From assembly GCA_045837725.1 (NCBI GenBank), contig JBEWZL010000012.1, positions 1-64,000 on the forward strand: a DNA stretch of 64,000 bases, in the 5' to 3' direction. The notes under the pieces were generated by a model. It had not been told where the DNA came from and did not search any database. It saw only the letters and a program-made list of their open reading frames with translations. Numbering within the stretch: the stretch's first letter is position 1; every line of letters starts with the position of its first letter. The DNA comes from Vermamoeba vermiformis. Lineage: Eukaryota > Tubulinea > Echinamoebida. Below, piece by piece: positions 1 through 12,561 of the stretch. The position numbers were made by a program, and so were the translations under genes.

Positions 1-67
1 GGTTGCCGTCTCAGTAGGTTTTTTAATTGAAAAATATGCTTTTAATTGTCTTTTTCAAAATTTAACA

Positions 68-440
68 GATCGTTTTCTCGCGCGCAGAAGGAGACAACGA
101 TTTCTGGTTTCAATCGTCTTTGCGCGGAGACGAGATGCAAGACTTTGTGTTTTTTTGACATCGTCTCCACGTGGAGACGACCTGCAGGACTTTGTTTTTT
201 TCTTGGATCGTCTCCGCGTGGAGACGACCTGCAGGACTTTGGTTTTTTTGTGAGATCGTCTCCGCGTGGAGACGACCTGCAGGACTTTGTTTTTTTGTGA
301 GATCGTCTCCGCGTGGAGACGACCTGCAGGACTTTGTTTTTTTGTGAGATCGTCTCCGCATGGAGACGACCTGCAGGACTTTGTTTTTTTCTTGGATCGT
401 CTCCGCGTGGAGACGACCTGCAGGACTTTGGTTTTTTTGA
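68..440. repeat. Tandem array of palindromic 47-48 bp units
   Basis: About seven head-to-tail units start near 112, 160, 206, 254, 301, 348 and 395, with a diverged copy before them from 68. Each unit has the inverted repeat CGTCTCC-N4-GGAGACG, then CCTGCAGG and a T-rich tail. The unit at 160 is a perfect 18-bp palindrome, CGTCTCCACGTGGAGACG. Units differ at single bases (G/T in the T run, GTGA or CTTG at the junction). Small open frames cross it on both strands, but they are repeat translations and not gene-like. The array is CpG-rich, unlike the block that follows it. Confidence 0.9.
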
Positions 441-783
441 GAATGTTACTCAGGGTGAGACTTCTTTTTTTTCCCGCAGATAATTTGCCAAAGTAAACTT
501 TTACTTAAGTAAAAAATCCTCGGGGGTAGAAAATTCTTTATTTTTTTGAGGGGGGTGTCAGGGCTAGCCCTATATGGGCAAGCCCACTTACATATATGAA
601 TATAAAATGGAAACTTTGTAGCTACTTTTTACAATATTTTATTTTTAACCCTCTCACCCCCAAACCCTAAAGCTATATTAATTCGTACCATTTGTAAATT
701 TCCGTCGATCAAATCTGAATCGAGAAAATGACAGCCAAATTAATTCACGTAGGCCAGTGGAGAGTACGTAATAATTTCAATAT

Positions 784-1030
784 TATATTATAGATATAAT
801 ATTAATGTGATTAAAGAAAATCTTTTGGATTTGCCCGGATTTTTAGATTCAGCGACTTCTTTGGGAAGCGCTGCAACCTTTGCGTTGCATGACAAAGTAG
901 AGCTTTATTATTATACTTTAGATATAATAGCTGCGATTAAAGCAAATCTTTTGGATTTGATCGGATTTTCAGATTACAGCGACATCTTTGGGAAGTGCTG
1001 AATCTTCAGTTTACACGAGTAGAGCTTTGG
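784..1030. repeat. Two-copy direct repeat, about 120-128 bp period
   Basis: Two diverged copies share TAGATATAAT, AAATCTTTTGGATTTG, CGGATTTT, AGATT, CAGCGAC, CTTTGGGAAG and GCTG in the same order. The first begins near 784 and the second near 912. GTAGAGCTTT recurs after each copy. The sequence is AT-rich with no credible coding frame. Confidence 0.7.
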
Positions 1031-1045
1031 GCAGTACTCGTGTAA
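1011..1045. other. Perfect 11-bp stem-loop
   Basis: TTACACGAGTA at 1011-1021 is followed after 13 bases by its exact complement TACTCGTGTAA at 1035-1045. It lies just past the direct repeat. No gene end is identified nearby, so its role is unknown. Confidence 0.6.
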
Positions 1046-1889
1046 TTAATAATAAATACGACGTGTGGGGCGTAGCCTCCTATATAGTATAAAACACTAC
1101 TATAAAGTGATCCAAAAAAAATTGGACCTTAAGAATCTTGCCATAGCCGAAAGAGGTGATGTCATGAAAAAGAACTAATATGGTCAATTATCTTGGTGAA
1201 CTTATCTCTTTGCGTGACACCCCAAAGATTGGGCTTTCTGCGACCAACAAAGTCCACAAGCTTGTCAAAAGATTCTCATCCAATCTTCGAAACTATGAGC
1301 TTTTTCATGTAGCTCAGGTCAAAGCTTTCCTCCATTCGAATAAAATTATTATAAAAAATATATCTTGGATATGTACTGTGTTTGTTGGTATTAATATTGA
1401 ATTCAAAATTGCAAAATGGAGGAAAAATTTGAAGTTCAAAAAAACATGTATCTTTGGGAACAACTCATTGAAAATTCGCTGAGAGTTAACCCCCACTACA
1501 ATGTTTGACAGAAGCTTACTTATTTTACAAACTGTGTTTGCAAACTTCATTCGGACTTCATACAGGTCATCATAAATGAAGAAATCACCACCAGAGAGAA
1601 AGCAAACATCACACATGTCACAGCAGTTCCTCAAAATACATTAGGCTGGAGGTAGGAATATGGGGCAGATACCATAATAGTGCCAGCACTGTCTATCATC
1701 TCTGCACCACCAAAAGAAAAGGTGACTGGCCTTATGCTTCTTCTTCATGTTTGTATGGTGACCAAGATCCTCATAGTCAGAAAACAGCAAGCACTCACTC
1801 TTCTCTTTCTCTACCAGCTCTACGCAACATGTCATTCGGAGGGTGAAACAAAAAACTTTCAATACTTGCACCATTACCTGTTGATTTGA
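1046..1889. other. Unassigned AT-rich stretch with short frames
   Basis: Several frames of 77-106 codons are open here, among them 1180-1482 on + and 1314-1634 and 1641-1874 on -. None shows a family motif or gene-like codon use that I recognise. The two minus frames are rich in Cys, Trp and His and lie end to end, which could be remnants of one older coding unit. CpG is present at moderate frequency, unlike the following block. Confidence 0.3.
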
Positions 1890-4880
1890 TTGTAGTACAA
1901 AAGCATGGAAGAAGGCATAGACCAGTGAATTACATATCTATAATCTGATCTGTCAATGTTACCTACAATAATGCAAACAGGCTGTTCTGCTTGTATTCTA
2001 TTGCTGATTGTTGTGACCCATTGATAATCAATCACCAACACCAAGCTATTTTAAAACATCTGAACACTGAAAATTAACTCATTAGTTACCTGTCAAAGTG
2101 CCTCATATAATTTAGCAGTTGCTGTTTTGTCACGGTAGATGACACCACTGCACATCAGGTACTTGTTGATCAGATTAGTAACAGCTTGCAAGTTGGCAGA
2201 CTTCAAACTATATCTGTTCCCTTCACTTTTTTGACAAACATTCAAAATGTTCAGTACTTAGAAACAGAAGATATAAACCATCAATGGCTTACAATAAGCA
2301 AACCAACTTTACAACTTCCAACTGCAAATCTTGTAAAGCTGCCATTGATTGCATTGACAGTTGGACTGCTTTAGTTTAGTCAGTTGGTTTATGCAACTTT
2401 TTTACTTACAGGTAGCAATTGTGACCAGTAGATTGTGGACTTTTGCCGCATGTTGTACACACTGGAAAGTTGAGTGTCATTCACCAGAATTTAGCCAAGG
2501 GGCTTGTTGAAAACAATTCTGATAACTTTAATTAGAGAACTAACTATCAAACTACAGATTAAACACCTGTTTATAGGCAACATGAACATCCAATAATTGC
2601 TCCATTTCAAAACAATTCTGCAGTTAATTGCAAAAACAATGCTCCAAAATCTGACAGGACAGGATAGCAACTGAAATTGCCAGCATTACAAAAGAAAGGT
2701 AGGCCATTAAACAGCAAAAGATGTTGCAAACAAATCAGAGGAAATACTAGGTGATGAAGCAAAAAGACATCCCTCAATCAATTTCATAATTTGCCTAATG
2801 ATGGCAGTGTCACACGGCTCAATGACTATTGCAGCACCTTTAACAAGGAGAGCAGGCATCTACACAGTGTTACATAATGAAAACAAGTCAAGAAAGACTT
2901 ACCAAAAACATAAACTTTTTGAATGCTGAAATAGCATTAAAGATAAGTTATTATGCCAACAGACTTACCATGAAGTTGCCATGCAACACAATATCATGGC
3001 TGCAACATGCACCTCCTACATTGTAATAGTATGATGTATGCTTACTTTGTGTAGTGGCACAGGATGCAGCCTTAGAGAATAACATGCACAGTGTTGGCAA
3101 GGAAATACCCTGTGTTGTTGCTGTTGCATGGATGTGTGTTGTTGTTTTCTTTGAGATTAATAATAACTGTGACCTTCCTGCCATATCTAATCCTCCTGGG
3201 CGATGACCTCCCTTGCAGAACAAGGTCACATCCTCCTGGGTGAAAACCTTCCTTGCCAAATGAGGTCACAGTAAGCCTAATATATAAAAATTGCAAAGAA
3301 CTAATTTTTGGGTGTACCTGATGGTGACTTTCAGAGCAGCTGGTCATGACTAGCACCAGCATCTTTCTAGAAGTATTTGAGCAAATATTGAAGTAAAATT
3401 GAACTTAATCACTGCAGCTTAAGCAAAAGCACACTATATTGAAGCTATGGGAAGATCCACTGCATTGCCAGTCATGTGAATTGATGAGAAGCAAGTTCCT
3501 TACTGTCATACAAACTTAACAGAAGTATAATTTTTAGTTGAGAGCTGCTATGAGTATTGAGGATTGGCACAAATGGATGAAGCATCACAAGAAGGACATC
3601 AACTTTGAAAGAAAGATTTATGATGATTAGTTGGTCCAAATTAAAGAACAAATTGAACTAAATGCAGGGCCTTTTCCATTGCTCCACCATAGGAAAGATG
3701 GCTGCTGACTTTGCTTTCATTGATCTTTTCCATTATGGAGGAATGTTAGATTACATGTAGCAAATCAGAGTAGAGTTTCCTTTTTGGAATAAGGTTAATG
3801 GAGATGAGTAACATTCAATTAACTTTTCAATGTGAGCAAGCACAAAGACTTGCTTATTCAGCTGCTGGATTGTTTAGCAGAAAAGCTGTGGCAAATAGTC
3901 AAAGATGCAAAAATGAATTTGAAGAAAAGAATAGCTTAATCAAGCAATGTGGAGAACAAAATTAATAAACCACAGACAATGCCATAGGCCAAGCAATTTT
4001 AGATTTTCTCACAGACCTGAACCTTCTACACATCTATCTCCAAACAATGCTAAATGTCAAACAAACTTGTGAACAAACCAATACCAGCACTTGTTTTGAA
4101 AAGAGACTGAGTTTAACTATCAACACACAGGTGAGTGGACATGAACCACCACCCCAAAAAAGAACTAAGGTGGCAACTATGCAAGGCTGGCAACACAATC
4201 ATGTTTGTCTTTTTCATTTTGGAAGGTTGAAAATCAACAACATTTTTGCCTAGGTATCATTGGTTAATTCCTTCAATAAATAAATAACACCTCATTACCT
4301 AACAGAGAAGAAGAGGGCCAGTTGGAACTATGCTCCTATACATGGACTTTCTCTTCTCCCCAGAACATGCCAAGTTGAAGGATCAGACATTAACCGCACC
4401 ACAAGAAGGAAAAAAGGAGAACTAATTGTCACATCTTGCTCTATCTTCCCAAGGGGACACAGAGAATGTTGAAAGCAACCAACTTATTTATGCACCAATG
4501 AAAAGAATATTCTTTCAAATGGCTATTATTTCCTACTTTTTTTTTTTGAATATCAGAAGATGTCCAGCTAATGACATCATCCAATTCCATGCCAGTAGTT
4601 GCCAGCTTGATGCATTGCTTGGCAAGGTAACTTACATGTTTCCAAAAGCACAGCTACCAAAGAGTAAGGATCACTTTCTATCAAGTGATATACGACTTTT
4701 CAACAATATTCATCAATTACTCAGGTTCTGAAGAGCTTTGAATTTACTTTCTTTTCTGCTAATGGAATCAAAGCAACAGGAAGTTGATGAGCTAAAAGCC
4801 CACCTGCTAGAAGAGTCTTTTGTAACCTGACATCCTACTATTGCAGCAGAGGAAGTTTATTAGTACTAAATAACAATTAC
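1890..4880. other. CpG-depleted block without recognisable gene
   Basis: I count only about seven CpG dinucleotides in roughly 3 kb, while the host genes alongside have several per line. TG and CA are abundant. The frames are short and interrupted, no family could be named, and no terminal repeats are visible. The pattern suits an old, silenced (methylated) insertion whose CpGs have decayed, but origin from another genome cannot be excluded. The low-CpG character continues to about 5,280, into the last exon of the peroxidase gene. Confidence 0.6.
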
Positions 4881-5060
4881 GTTTAAGCTTGTAAGCAAAA
4901 CCTTTGCCTCCTGCAACACAAGTTCCTTCACTGGCCAGTGCTCAGAAAATCTTGTAAGAAAAATGAACACAGACATCAGTAAAAGTTGTCCAAAGGGTCC
5001 TCTTTTTGGATGAAAATGACCACAGATGGGAGTAATAAAAGATGTAATTTATTAAGACAT

Positions 5061-8000
5061 TTAGTTATCCTTCTTGGACTTGTTCTTCTTTGAAGGTGTA
5101 TTGCCTGAAGACTTGGCAGCAGCACCACTGACAGTCTTAGTGCCCTCTGGAGTGACAGGCTTAGTAGGAACAGACTTGATGGGCTTGAGGCACAAGTAAA
5201 TAGTGACCACAACAAAGATGATAACAGCAGCAATGATAACTTGGTTCTTCCACTTGGGAGGATTGAAGTCACTCAATGTGCACGCGATAGGGTTGTTTTT
5301 ATCATTAGGGAACAGTGGATTCTGTAGCGCAACCAATCAGTTCGAAATAACACCGTAAAGTAAAAAAGGGTGATTGTTTACCTTTTGGAGGCACTTCACG
5401 TTACTGTTGTCGTGAACCAAACGCCACAAAGCACTAGTACCGTGATCTTATGGAGCATTAGTTCATTAGTCGTCATACGAATGTGAGCACAACTTACCGA
5501 TCAAGTTCAATTCGGTGATCCAGTACTTGTCAAACCAACGCGCATTCTTGCCCATATGCGGTGCGGGCTTCCACAATAACTCCTCAAGAGCGTTGGAAGG
5601 AGTGCAGTTGAAGGGCGATTGCACTAACAAGCACTTCATCATGCTGTAGCCTATTGTCTCGTGTTAATGAGTGTGCGGTTTAAGTCAATTCCTTCGTAAC
5701 GTACCAGGTGAGAATCGATCAGCAATACCCAAAGCGAACAAGCTGAACAGCGAAGTGATCAATTGACTGCGAGGAACAGTGGTACCAGGGTAGTAAGTCT
5801 CGTCCAGGTATTGACCAACGGTAAGATCTGAATGGATGCAAGAGTTAGTAAGGGATCGGTTTATAGCGACTAGACGCAACGTACCAACTTCATCGGGGTT
5901 AGCATAGAGACGCTTAAGAGCAGCCAAGTACTTGGGGTTGGTAGTGAAATCTTCGAACTTCTTGCGGATGGGGACTTCGGGAACACCAGTGTAGTAAGTG
6001 AAGTACTAAGAGAAACAAATGAGCACGACGTATTTACATTTGACGAAATAACTTACTTGGTTGAATGTGGGCAAACCACGCTCGCGCTCGTGATAAATGG
6101 TCCAAGCTACGAGATCAAATCCGGTGTGCTCTTGAGGGTCACCAAAGTTGAAGCGCATGTTGCGGTAAATATCAGAGGTACCCGTGTGGAAGCGAGGGAT
6201 CTTAATTGAGGCCATGCCACGCAACACAGCATCGAGACCGACCTTGAGGAATCCTTCAGCGTCGAAGGAAGTGTTGACAATGTTGTACGTGGTGACAACC
6301 TTGCCGCTTTCGTCGATGAGGGGCACATCAGTCGGGAGAATTTCGTGGAATCGATAGCCAATAGCCATCTCTTGCGAGGTAGTCACTGGCTTGCCGTTGA
6401 CGAGTGCAGGTTGGAACGGGTAAGGATGATAAGGGTTTAACTGCAACACGTTCTTGCCGTGCCATTGACGGAACAACGGTAAACCATCTGTAGCAATGAA
6501 CGTTAGATAAGCTTGTAACGAATGATGATGCGATCTGTCGTCGTACCCCATCTGGGCTTGGGCATCTCCTTGGTGAAGTAAGCTTGTTGGTAGAGATTAG
6601 CAATCATCTGATACTTGGTGGACATGGCAATGCGAGCAAAGTTGAACAGCTTGTCGTCGTCCCAGTCCGGATGTTGAGCCACGAGCAGATCACAAACTCT
6701 GTTGTGTTCACGGAGCAACAAAGTCTCGATAGCCATCAACAACTGTACGATTGGGATAATTAATCTTAATAGTAGACGAAGTAAATTGCTGCGGAGACGT
6801 ACCCAATCTTGGTTACCGCGCGGATCACCGGTGGCGAACAATTTGCTTTGGTTCGCGTTACCAATCATGTGCAAGCCCAAAGTGTTGAAGGGAGGATATT
6901 CGCCACCGTCAGGACCGATTTGAGTCAACATCTTGCCTTGTTTACCCAAGCGCAACTTGCGACCCATTTCTTCATCCGTGCCGTACATTGCTGACAGATC
7001 GAGCCAGCTAGTAGCGCCGTTCATAGTTTGACGAGGGTTGGAGCTATTAGTACCTGTAAAAATGCATATTTAGAAGACATAATCAAAATCAACCGCGGTA
7101 AATTGACACGAAGATTTCAATCTCGTCATTCAGCTGTCAGATCCACAAACACAAAATAAATAGTCATGCGATTACTCACCAGTACCCTTAATAGGTTGAT
7201 TACGCCACACGGGCATTTTCTTGTTGCCTTCGCACTTGGGATCAAAGAAAGGATCGCACTTGGGAACGGGAATATATTGCAGATCCTTTTGTGACGGAAC
7301 ACTCCAAGCGATGTCATGAATAACGAACTCGATCAAACCAACCAAGATTGGTGTGTGCTCGTAACCGGTCTCGTTGGTAGTCTAAATCACAGTGAGTTGT
7401 TACGCCGGCGGTTGAAAATCAGATGCAGTTCCACGTTACCTTAGCGAAAAACTCGTTGCTGAGTTCACGAGGGCTAGGGCCTTTACGAGGAGTCGAGGCC
7501 ATATATATTCGTATTAGCTTAATCAGTTCGCGCGAAATAATTGCAACGGTTACTAATTTAAACCTCTTTTGAAGAAACCACAAAATCGAGATGATTATAA
7601 TCAGTAAAATATTATAAAGTACTTACGCCGTCGTCATAATAAGTAAAAGGAACGTCGCGAGAGAACGCGTTTCCGGCCTTTCCGTATTCTGCCTCGCCAT
7701 CCTTGGGCCAGTTGCAAGAACCGTCCATAGTACGATAATAGAACTTTTCTGCAATAAGATCGCCGTTAGCATTTTTTTGGTGAATATTCTAACGCATCCA
7801 AAAAGATATTTTTTAAATCCGGGTCTTTACCTTTTGATTGGCATTTAGGGTCTACTTTCCAGTCCTTTGGCAAGCCAAGAGCGGCAGCATTATCCCACTC
7901 ACCGCCAGCTTTGTGGACGCTGTGTCGAAGCAAACGGTCGAAATCCTCTTTGGCAAAAGGCATGTCGCTGGCGAACTTCATGAAGGGGTAATCGTCGTAC

Positions 8001-8158
8001 TCGACGCCCAAAGTATCCAAAGCCATGTCTTTGTAGTAATGGAGCCATTCTTCCCAGTTCTCTTCGTGTTCATCGTTGTTTACAAACGGATTGGAAGCCG
8101 ACGCGATCAAGGCCGCGCATACAACCATAAAACCAATAAACCAAAGCTTGTTAGCCAT
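5061..8158 (-). CDS. Animal-type heme peroxidase, C-terminally membrane anchored
   Basis: Twelve exons give 774 residues: 8158-7831, 7748-7627, 7517-7440, 7381-7180, 7053-6803, 6742-6546, 6487-6057, 6005-5885, 5827-5705, 5643-5498, 5446-5382 and 5321-5061. The start is followed by a signal peptide (about residues 1-22). Family marks appear in order: YRTMDGSCNWP near the start of the catalytic domain, a candidate distal His in EFVIHDIAW, the conserved Arg in GDPRGNQ before REHNR, a candidate proximal His in IGYRFHEIL, and GLPTFNQ. These fit the peroxinectin/dual-oxidase/myeloperoxidase superfamily, which uses H2O2 to oxidise substrates outside the cell or in vesicles. After the catalytic domain comes one hydrophobic segment (VIIAAVIIFVVVTIYLCL) and a short Lys/Ser-rich tail, so the enzyme should be a type I membrane protein. 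Frame is continuous through all exons. Confidence 0.9.
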
Positions 8159-9020
8159 AGTTATTGATTAGTGGTCGTCAGTTGGTTTTAATGCTAATAA
8201 TGTTCAATGGTTTCTCCGCTCTTCAAAACGCGCCAAAAGTCAACTAAAAATAAAACAACCGGAATAACAAAACTTCCTTCACTGAACAATATACTAGCCG
8301 GACACATGCAGAAAAGTTTAATAAGGCAAAAGGCAAACAGGGTTTACCGGTGGGCAAAAATAATTCGCTACCTTAGTCTTCAAATTATGATTAGTGCGCC
8401 TGAACCACTCGGCTAGAAAGCAGGTTAGAGCTCCGACATGTTATTAATTCACTGTATTTTATCTATATATAACGTTAATTTAACCAGTAAATTTCAACAA
8501 CTGTTATTCCGCCGATCAGATACAATACAATCGCGACAATTAACCAAGGCTTCCTTTTCGAATAAATTAGGTAAAAATTTCAACAATACTTATCAAGAAG
8601 GAAAATGGAAAATCCTACCTGCTAATAATTAATGGTGATCACGATGGATCTACAACACACCCAACGTAAGTATTTGCTTAGTTGCAATAATAAAATATAA
8701 TATAAACCTAGAACGCTAGAACCATGACCTGGAATCAGGTCGGCGAATGAAATCCTCCCGCGCTCATTGGTCAGCCGCCAGAAATCTCCCTGCTCCACGC
8801 GACCAAAAAAAAAGCCCTGAGAGATTTTTGCCCTGATTTATTTATTTGTTGAACCCTGGTGAAAGCCCTGATTGAACGGTTCGTTTAACATTCGCATCTA
8901 ACCCTGGTAAGCCCTGATTTACTGCAAATTAATGCGTGCTGTTGCCTGCTCGAATTCGTTTCTAAACTAATAATTAATTTAAAGCCAGAAATTAGCCAAC
9001 TCAAAACTACAACGAAAATT
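8159..9020. promoter_or_regulatory. Divergent intergenic region, peroxidase / monooxygenase
   Basis: This region separates two divergent starts and must hold both promoters. Between about 8,800 and 8,925 the word GCCCTGA(T/G) recurs. Two larger copies, CCCTGGT-(GA)AAGCCCTGATT, lie near 8852-8877 and 8900-8924. A similar AGCCCTGATTGAxCG(G)TTCG string occurs near 49,137 beside another gene end. No RNA gene was seen. Confidence 0.4.
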
Positions 9021-10840
9021 ATGGACGTAATAGATCTGCTTATTGTAGGTGCTGGTCCACACGCTTTGTGCTCGTTGCTTCGTTTGCTCGAAGGCAAGGG
9101 TGTCTACTCAGATCACGAGCTAGGCACGAAGCGCAAGTACTACAAAGAGAACGCGCCCGTGAAAGAGCTGAACCCGCTCGGTTTGAGCTACAAAGTCGTC
9201 GACCCATCTGGTCACTGGATGCACCATTGGGACAAGCAATTCGAAGTATTCAATATCCCACAGCTACGATCCCCGGCATTCGTTCATCCTGGTAAGCAGG
9301 CCTTAATACCGTTGAGTATTCGATAGAATGGTAATTTGACAAGTTTAGATCCTTTCGATGACAAAGCGTTATTCGCTTACGCCGTCAAAAACAACCGCGA
9401 AAATGAGCTGTATGACGTGTTCGACGATATTCTCGAGAAGCAAGTGCATTCTACTCAGGCACCATCGAGCAAGAAAAAGTAATTTAGCGAAATCTGCCGC
9501 GGCAATCTAGCTAACATTTCTTTAGAGCAAAGCTCAATTCTCGCGTCTTCAACCAACAAAACGATCGCTGGATGTACAAGTCGCCGTCAACCAAGCTCTT
9601 CAAAGACTTCTGCGATGACTTGATCCGGCGTTACGAGCTCGCTAATTGCATCATCCAAGGCACAGGCAAGTATCTCGTTTTGAACAGACAACTGAACTTT
9701 AATAATTCGTTCAACAGTACACCGCGTCGAGCCGGTCTTTGGCTCTAACTCGACAGTGCCTCTGTTCTTTGACGTGTCGATTTCTTGCGAAGACGATGGC
9801 TCCTGCAGTCACGTGATCAGAGCCAAGAAAGTGATCATGACCACTGGCCTTACACAGCCCAATGTCCCTGAGTGGTGCTCTCGAGCGCTAGAGGAATATG
9901 GAGCTGCAATAGGCGAGTGTTCAGATGTCAAGCAACTATCGACAGGTGCCAACACGCGACTCTTTCACTCATCGACACTCGTCAATTATCTGTCGAGAAA
10001 CAATGTTTCGGTGAAATCGTTCTGGGCCAACATGTCTAACACGCGTGCGCTCATTGTGGGTGGAGGACTAACGAGCAGTCATCTCGCCTTGAACTGTCTG
10101 CGCGCTGGCTGCAGCAAAGTTCATTTCGTAGCACGCAAGAAATTGCTCAGCAAACACTATGATGTGGACTTGAAGTGGGTCGGCAAGTACAGAAAAGTGC
10201 ATTTGAATCAGTTTTGGGACAAAGACTTTCGAGGTAAGTCACTTGACTAGGGACTGTTCAGTACAAAGACTATATATTTAACTTTGACCAAACAGAGCGA
10301 CACCAAATGATTCGTGAAGCTCGTGGTGGAGGATCAGTGTCGCCATATGTGTTGAAAGAGCTCAAAGAACATGCGGCGGACACGAATCGGCTCAACATGC
10401 GCGAATGTAGTAGCGTCGAGCACGCGCGGTGGGATCAAGAGCATCGCGTGTGGGAAGTGCTGTTGACTAACGGCGAGACCATTCAGGTCGATTATATCTT
10501 TGTAGCTACTGGCAGGTACGAGGTCTCACGTTTCAATATCACCGAAATGCTAATTGATTATAGGGTAATCAACATCGAGACTGAACCGATCTTCAAAGAC
10601 TTGATGCAGCAATGTCCCACAGAGACGATTAATGGCCTGCCCAAACTTTCGATTGACTTGCAATGGCACTCAGGCTGGGACCTGTACCTCAGTGGTGCTT
10701 ACGCAGCTCTGCAAGTTGGCCCTGACGCACTCAACATAGCCGGTGCACGCACTGCTTCGGAGAGAATATTTGCGGCACTGAATGGCGACGAGTACTTTGG
10801 CGATGAAAACTTCTTTGACATTCTCGCCAATGCTAATTAA
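9021..10840 (+). CDS. FAD/NADPH-dependent monooxygenase-like oxidoreductase
   Basis: Six exons (9021-9291, 9349-9478, 9526-9665, 9718-10233, 10296-10515, 10564-10840) encode 517 residues. An N-terminal FAD Rossmann motif GAGPHA follows the start directly, a second dinucleotide motif VGGGLTSS sits mid-protein, and FVATGR follows near the C-terminal third. This is the arrangement of SidA/IucD-like N-monooxygenases and OSGIN-type proteins. The exact subfamily and substrate are not clear. No signal peptide is seen, so it is probably cytosolic. Intron 3 uses a GC donor (GCAAGT); the GT alternative three bases on reaches a stop, so frame supports GC-AG. It is divergent from the peroxidase and convergent with the P450 gene. 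Confidence 0.8.
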
Positions 10841-10878
10841 GGTTTGCTTTATCTACCATTCTAACGACTGTACAAATA

Positions 10879-12561
10879 TCACTTCAGCTTTGTCAAACGA
10901 GCACGAATAGATCCTTGACAGAATGGCATGCCAATAGCGCTGTAATAAACTACCGTTAGCACACAACATGCATTATGAACACGCGCCAAGCCTTACCGTG
11001 AAAAATCAGGAGCAGTGATGGGCGACAAGATTTCGATCTTGTAATTGGAAAACAACTCTAGCCAGCTGGTCTTCAGCACAGTGTTGGCAAACTTCTCGCC
11101 CAAACAGCGGTGCGGAGTGAATCCCCAGGGCATGTAAGTCTTCTCTTCGTTGTACTTCAAGTAGTCATCGCCGGCAAAGCGGTCAGGGTTGTAGACTTCA
11201 GGATTAGGGAAGATCTCGGGGTCGTTGTGGATCAAGTGCGGTGCGATGGCAACAATCTCACCCGTAGGAATGGCGCGGCCTCCGTACTCAGCTGGCACGA
11301 GAGCACGACGCGACAAAAACAACAAAGCGTAGCGACGAATAGTCTCCTTCAACACACTGTCCAAGAAATTCAATTTGTTCAATGTGTGCAGATCTACTTT
11401 GTTGCCACCTGTAGCTTGTTCAGCGTCTTTACGAGCACGCTCTTGGAACTCAGGGTTTGAGCCAATGTGTGCGAGGGACCAGGCAAGAGTACCAGCAGTG
11501 TTCGTGTGCGCGGCGAACATCAACGCGACGAGTCCAGACGAGAACCATTTGGCGTACTTCTCTTGCGGGTATCCGTCTTCCTGGGCCATGTTGAGGTTAG
11601 TTTGCAAGTAGTCCATGTTGTTTTTGTATTCCTCTTTGTTAGCCATACGTCTCTCGGTCTGAATTAAGATGGTTAATTATTGAGCTGTTTGACGAGAATT
11701 TGGCACGTACCTCCTCGGCGATGATATCAACGAGGCGTTGGCGAGAGTTCTTGACTAGTCTGTTTGAAGCGGTAGGGATCCAAGGTGCTACGAGCGAGAG
11801 TGGCTTGAAAGCGTTGAGCTCGATGTTGTAGTATGCTCGAGCGAATTCTTCGCCATACTTCTTATAAGTAGGCTCGCCCAAGAAGCACAACAAATTGCAA
11901 AGCACGACAATGCGCGAGATCTGCACGATGGAAGATTAGAACGGCACATAATCAAAATGACACGTGTCAAACACAAACCTCGGGAAACAGATCGAACTCT
12001 TCCATCTCTGCCAAGCGAGCGAATTGTTTGCGAGTCTCGTTGTTTACACAGTTGAAATAAAATTGCAATTTATCCGGCCGCAACAAGCCTTCAGACATGT
12101 AACGTGTGTCACCGTCGGGCCCTTCGGATTCCCACGCATCTGGGCCCACAACAGCTTGCACAAATCTTTTTGTCGCTGAAAATAGCGTATTAATAGTCAT
12201 GAAATCGGAATGGCTCTTATCTTACCCTTAACTGTCATTTCGTTTTCTGGGGCCTTGAAGAATTTCAAAATATCGCTTTTGTCGAAGCAGATCGTCATTC
12301 GCAATAAGAACAGATCAACAGTGAAGATGTTTCCGTACTTTTTTCTGGCCTCCGTAAGTAGAGCGGCAGGGTTTTCTGTGTTTGAGAAAAAACGTCAGAT
12401 CAGATCATAGATCGCAAAAAAGTATACTCACCTCCAAATTGCTTGGCTACGCTTGTTCCAGCTAAAAGCGGTATTCCAGGAATAGGTTTTGATTGAAGTG
12501 TTTTGGACACGAAGACCACAGCCAGTACAAGGGAAAGAAGAACCAACAACGCGATGTACAT
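10879..12561 (-). CDS. Cytochrome P450 (first copy)
   Basis: Six exons (12561-12432, 12375-12226, 12175-11979, 11920-11711, 11658-10997, 10939-10879) encode 469 residues. The N-terminus is a single hydrophobic anchor followed by a proline-rich hinge (KPIPGIPLL), as in microsomal P450s. Signature elements are the I-helix AAHTNTAGT, the K-helix ETIRR, the NPDRF region and the heme loop PWGFTPHRCLGEKF with its Cys ligand. The I-helix resembles that of the second P450 in this window (HANTAGTFAW), so the two are probably paralogs. The heme loop departs slightly from FxxGxHxCxG. The substrate cannot be named. Confidence 0.88.

Noticed and set aside
68-440. CRISPR-like array
   Set aside because: Units are contiguous with no unique spacers, and the window is clearly eukaryotic.
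1890-4880. Retroelement or virus-like element in the CpG-poor block
   Set aside because: No terminal repeats and no recognisable polymerase, integrase or capsid motif were seen, so no family is claimed.
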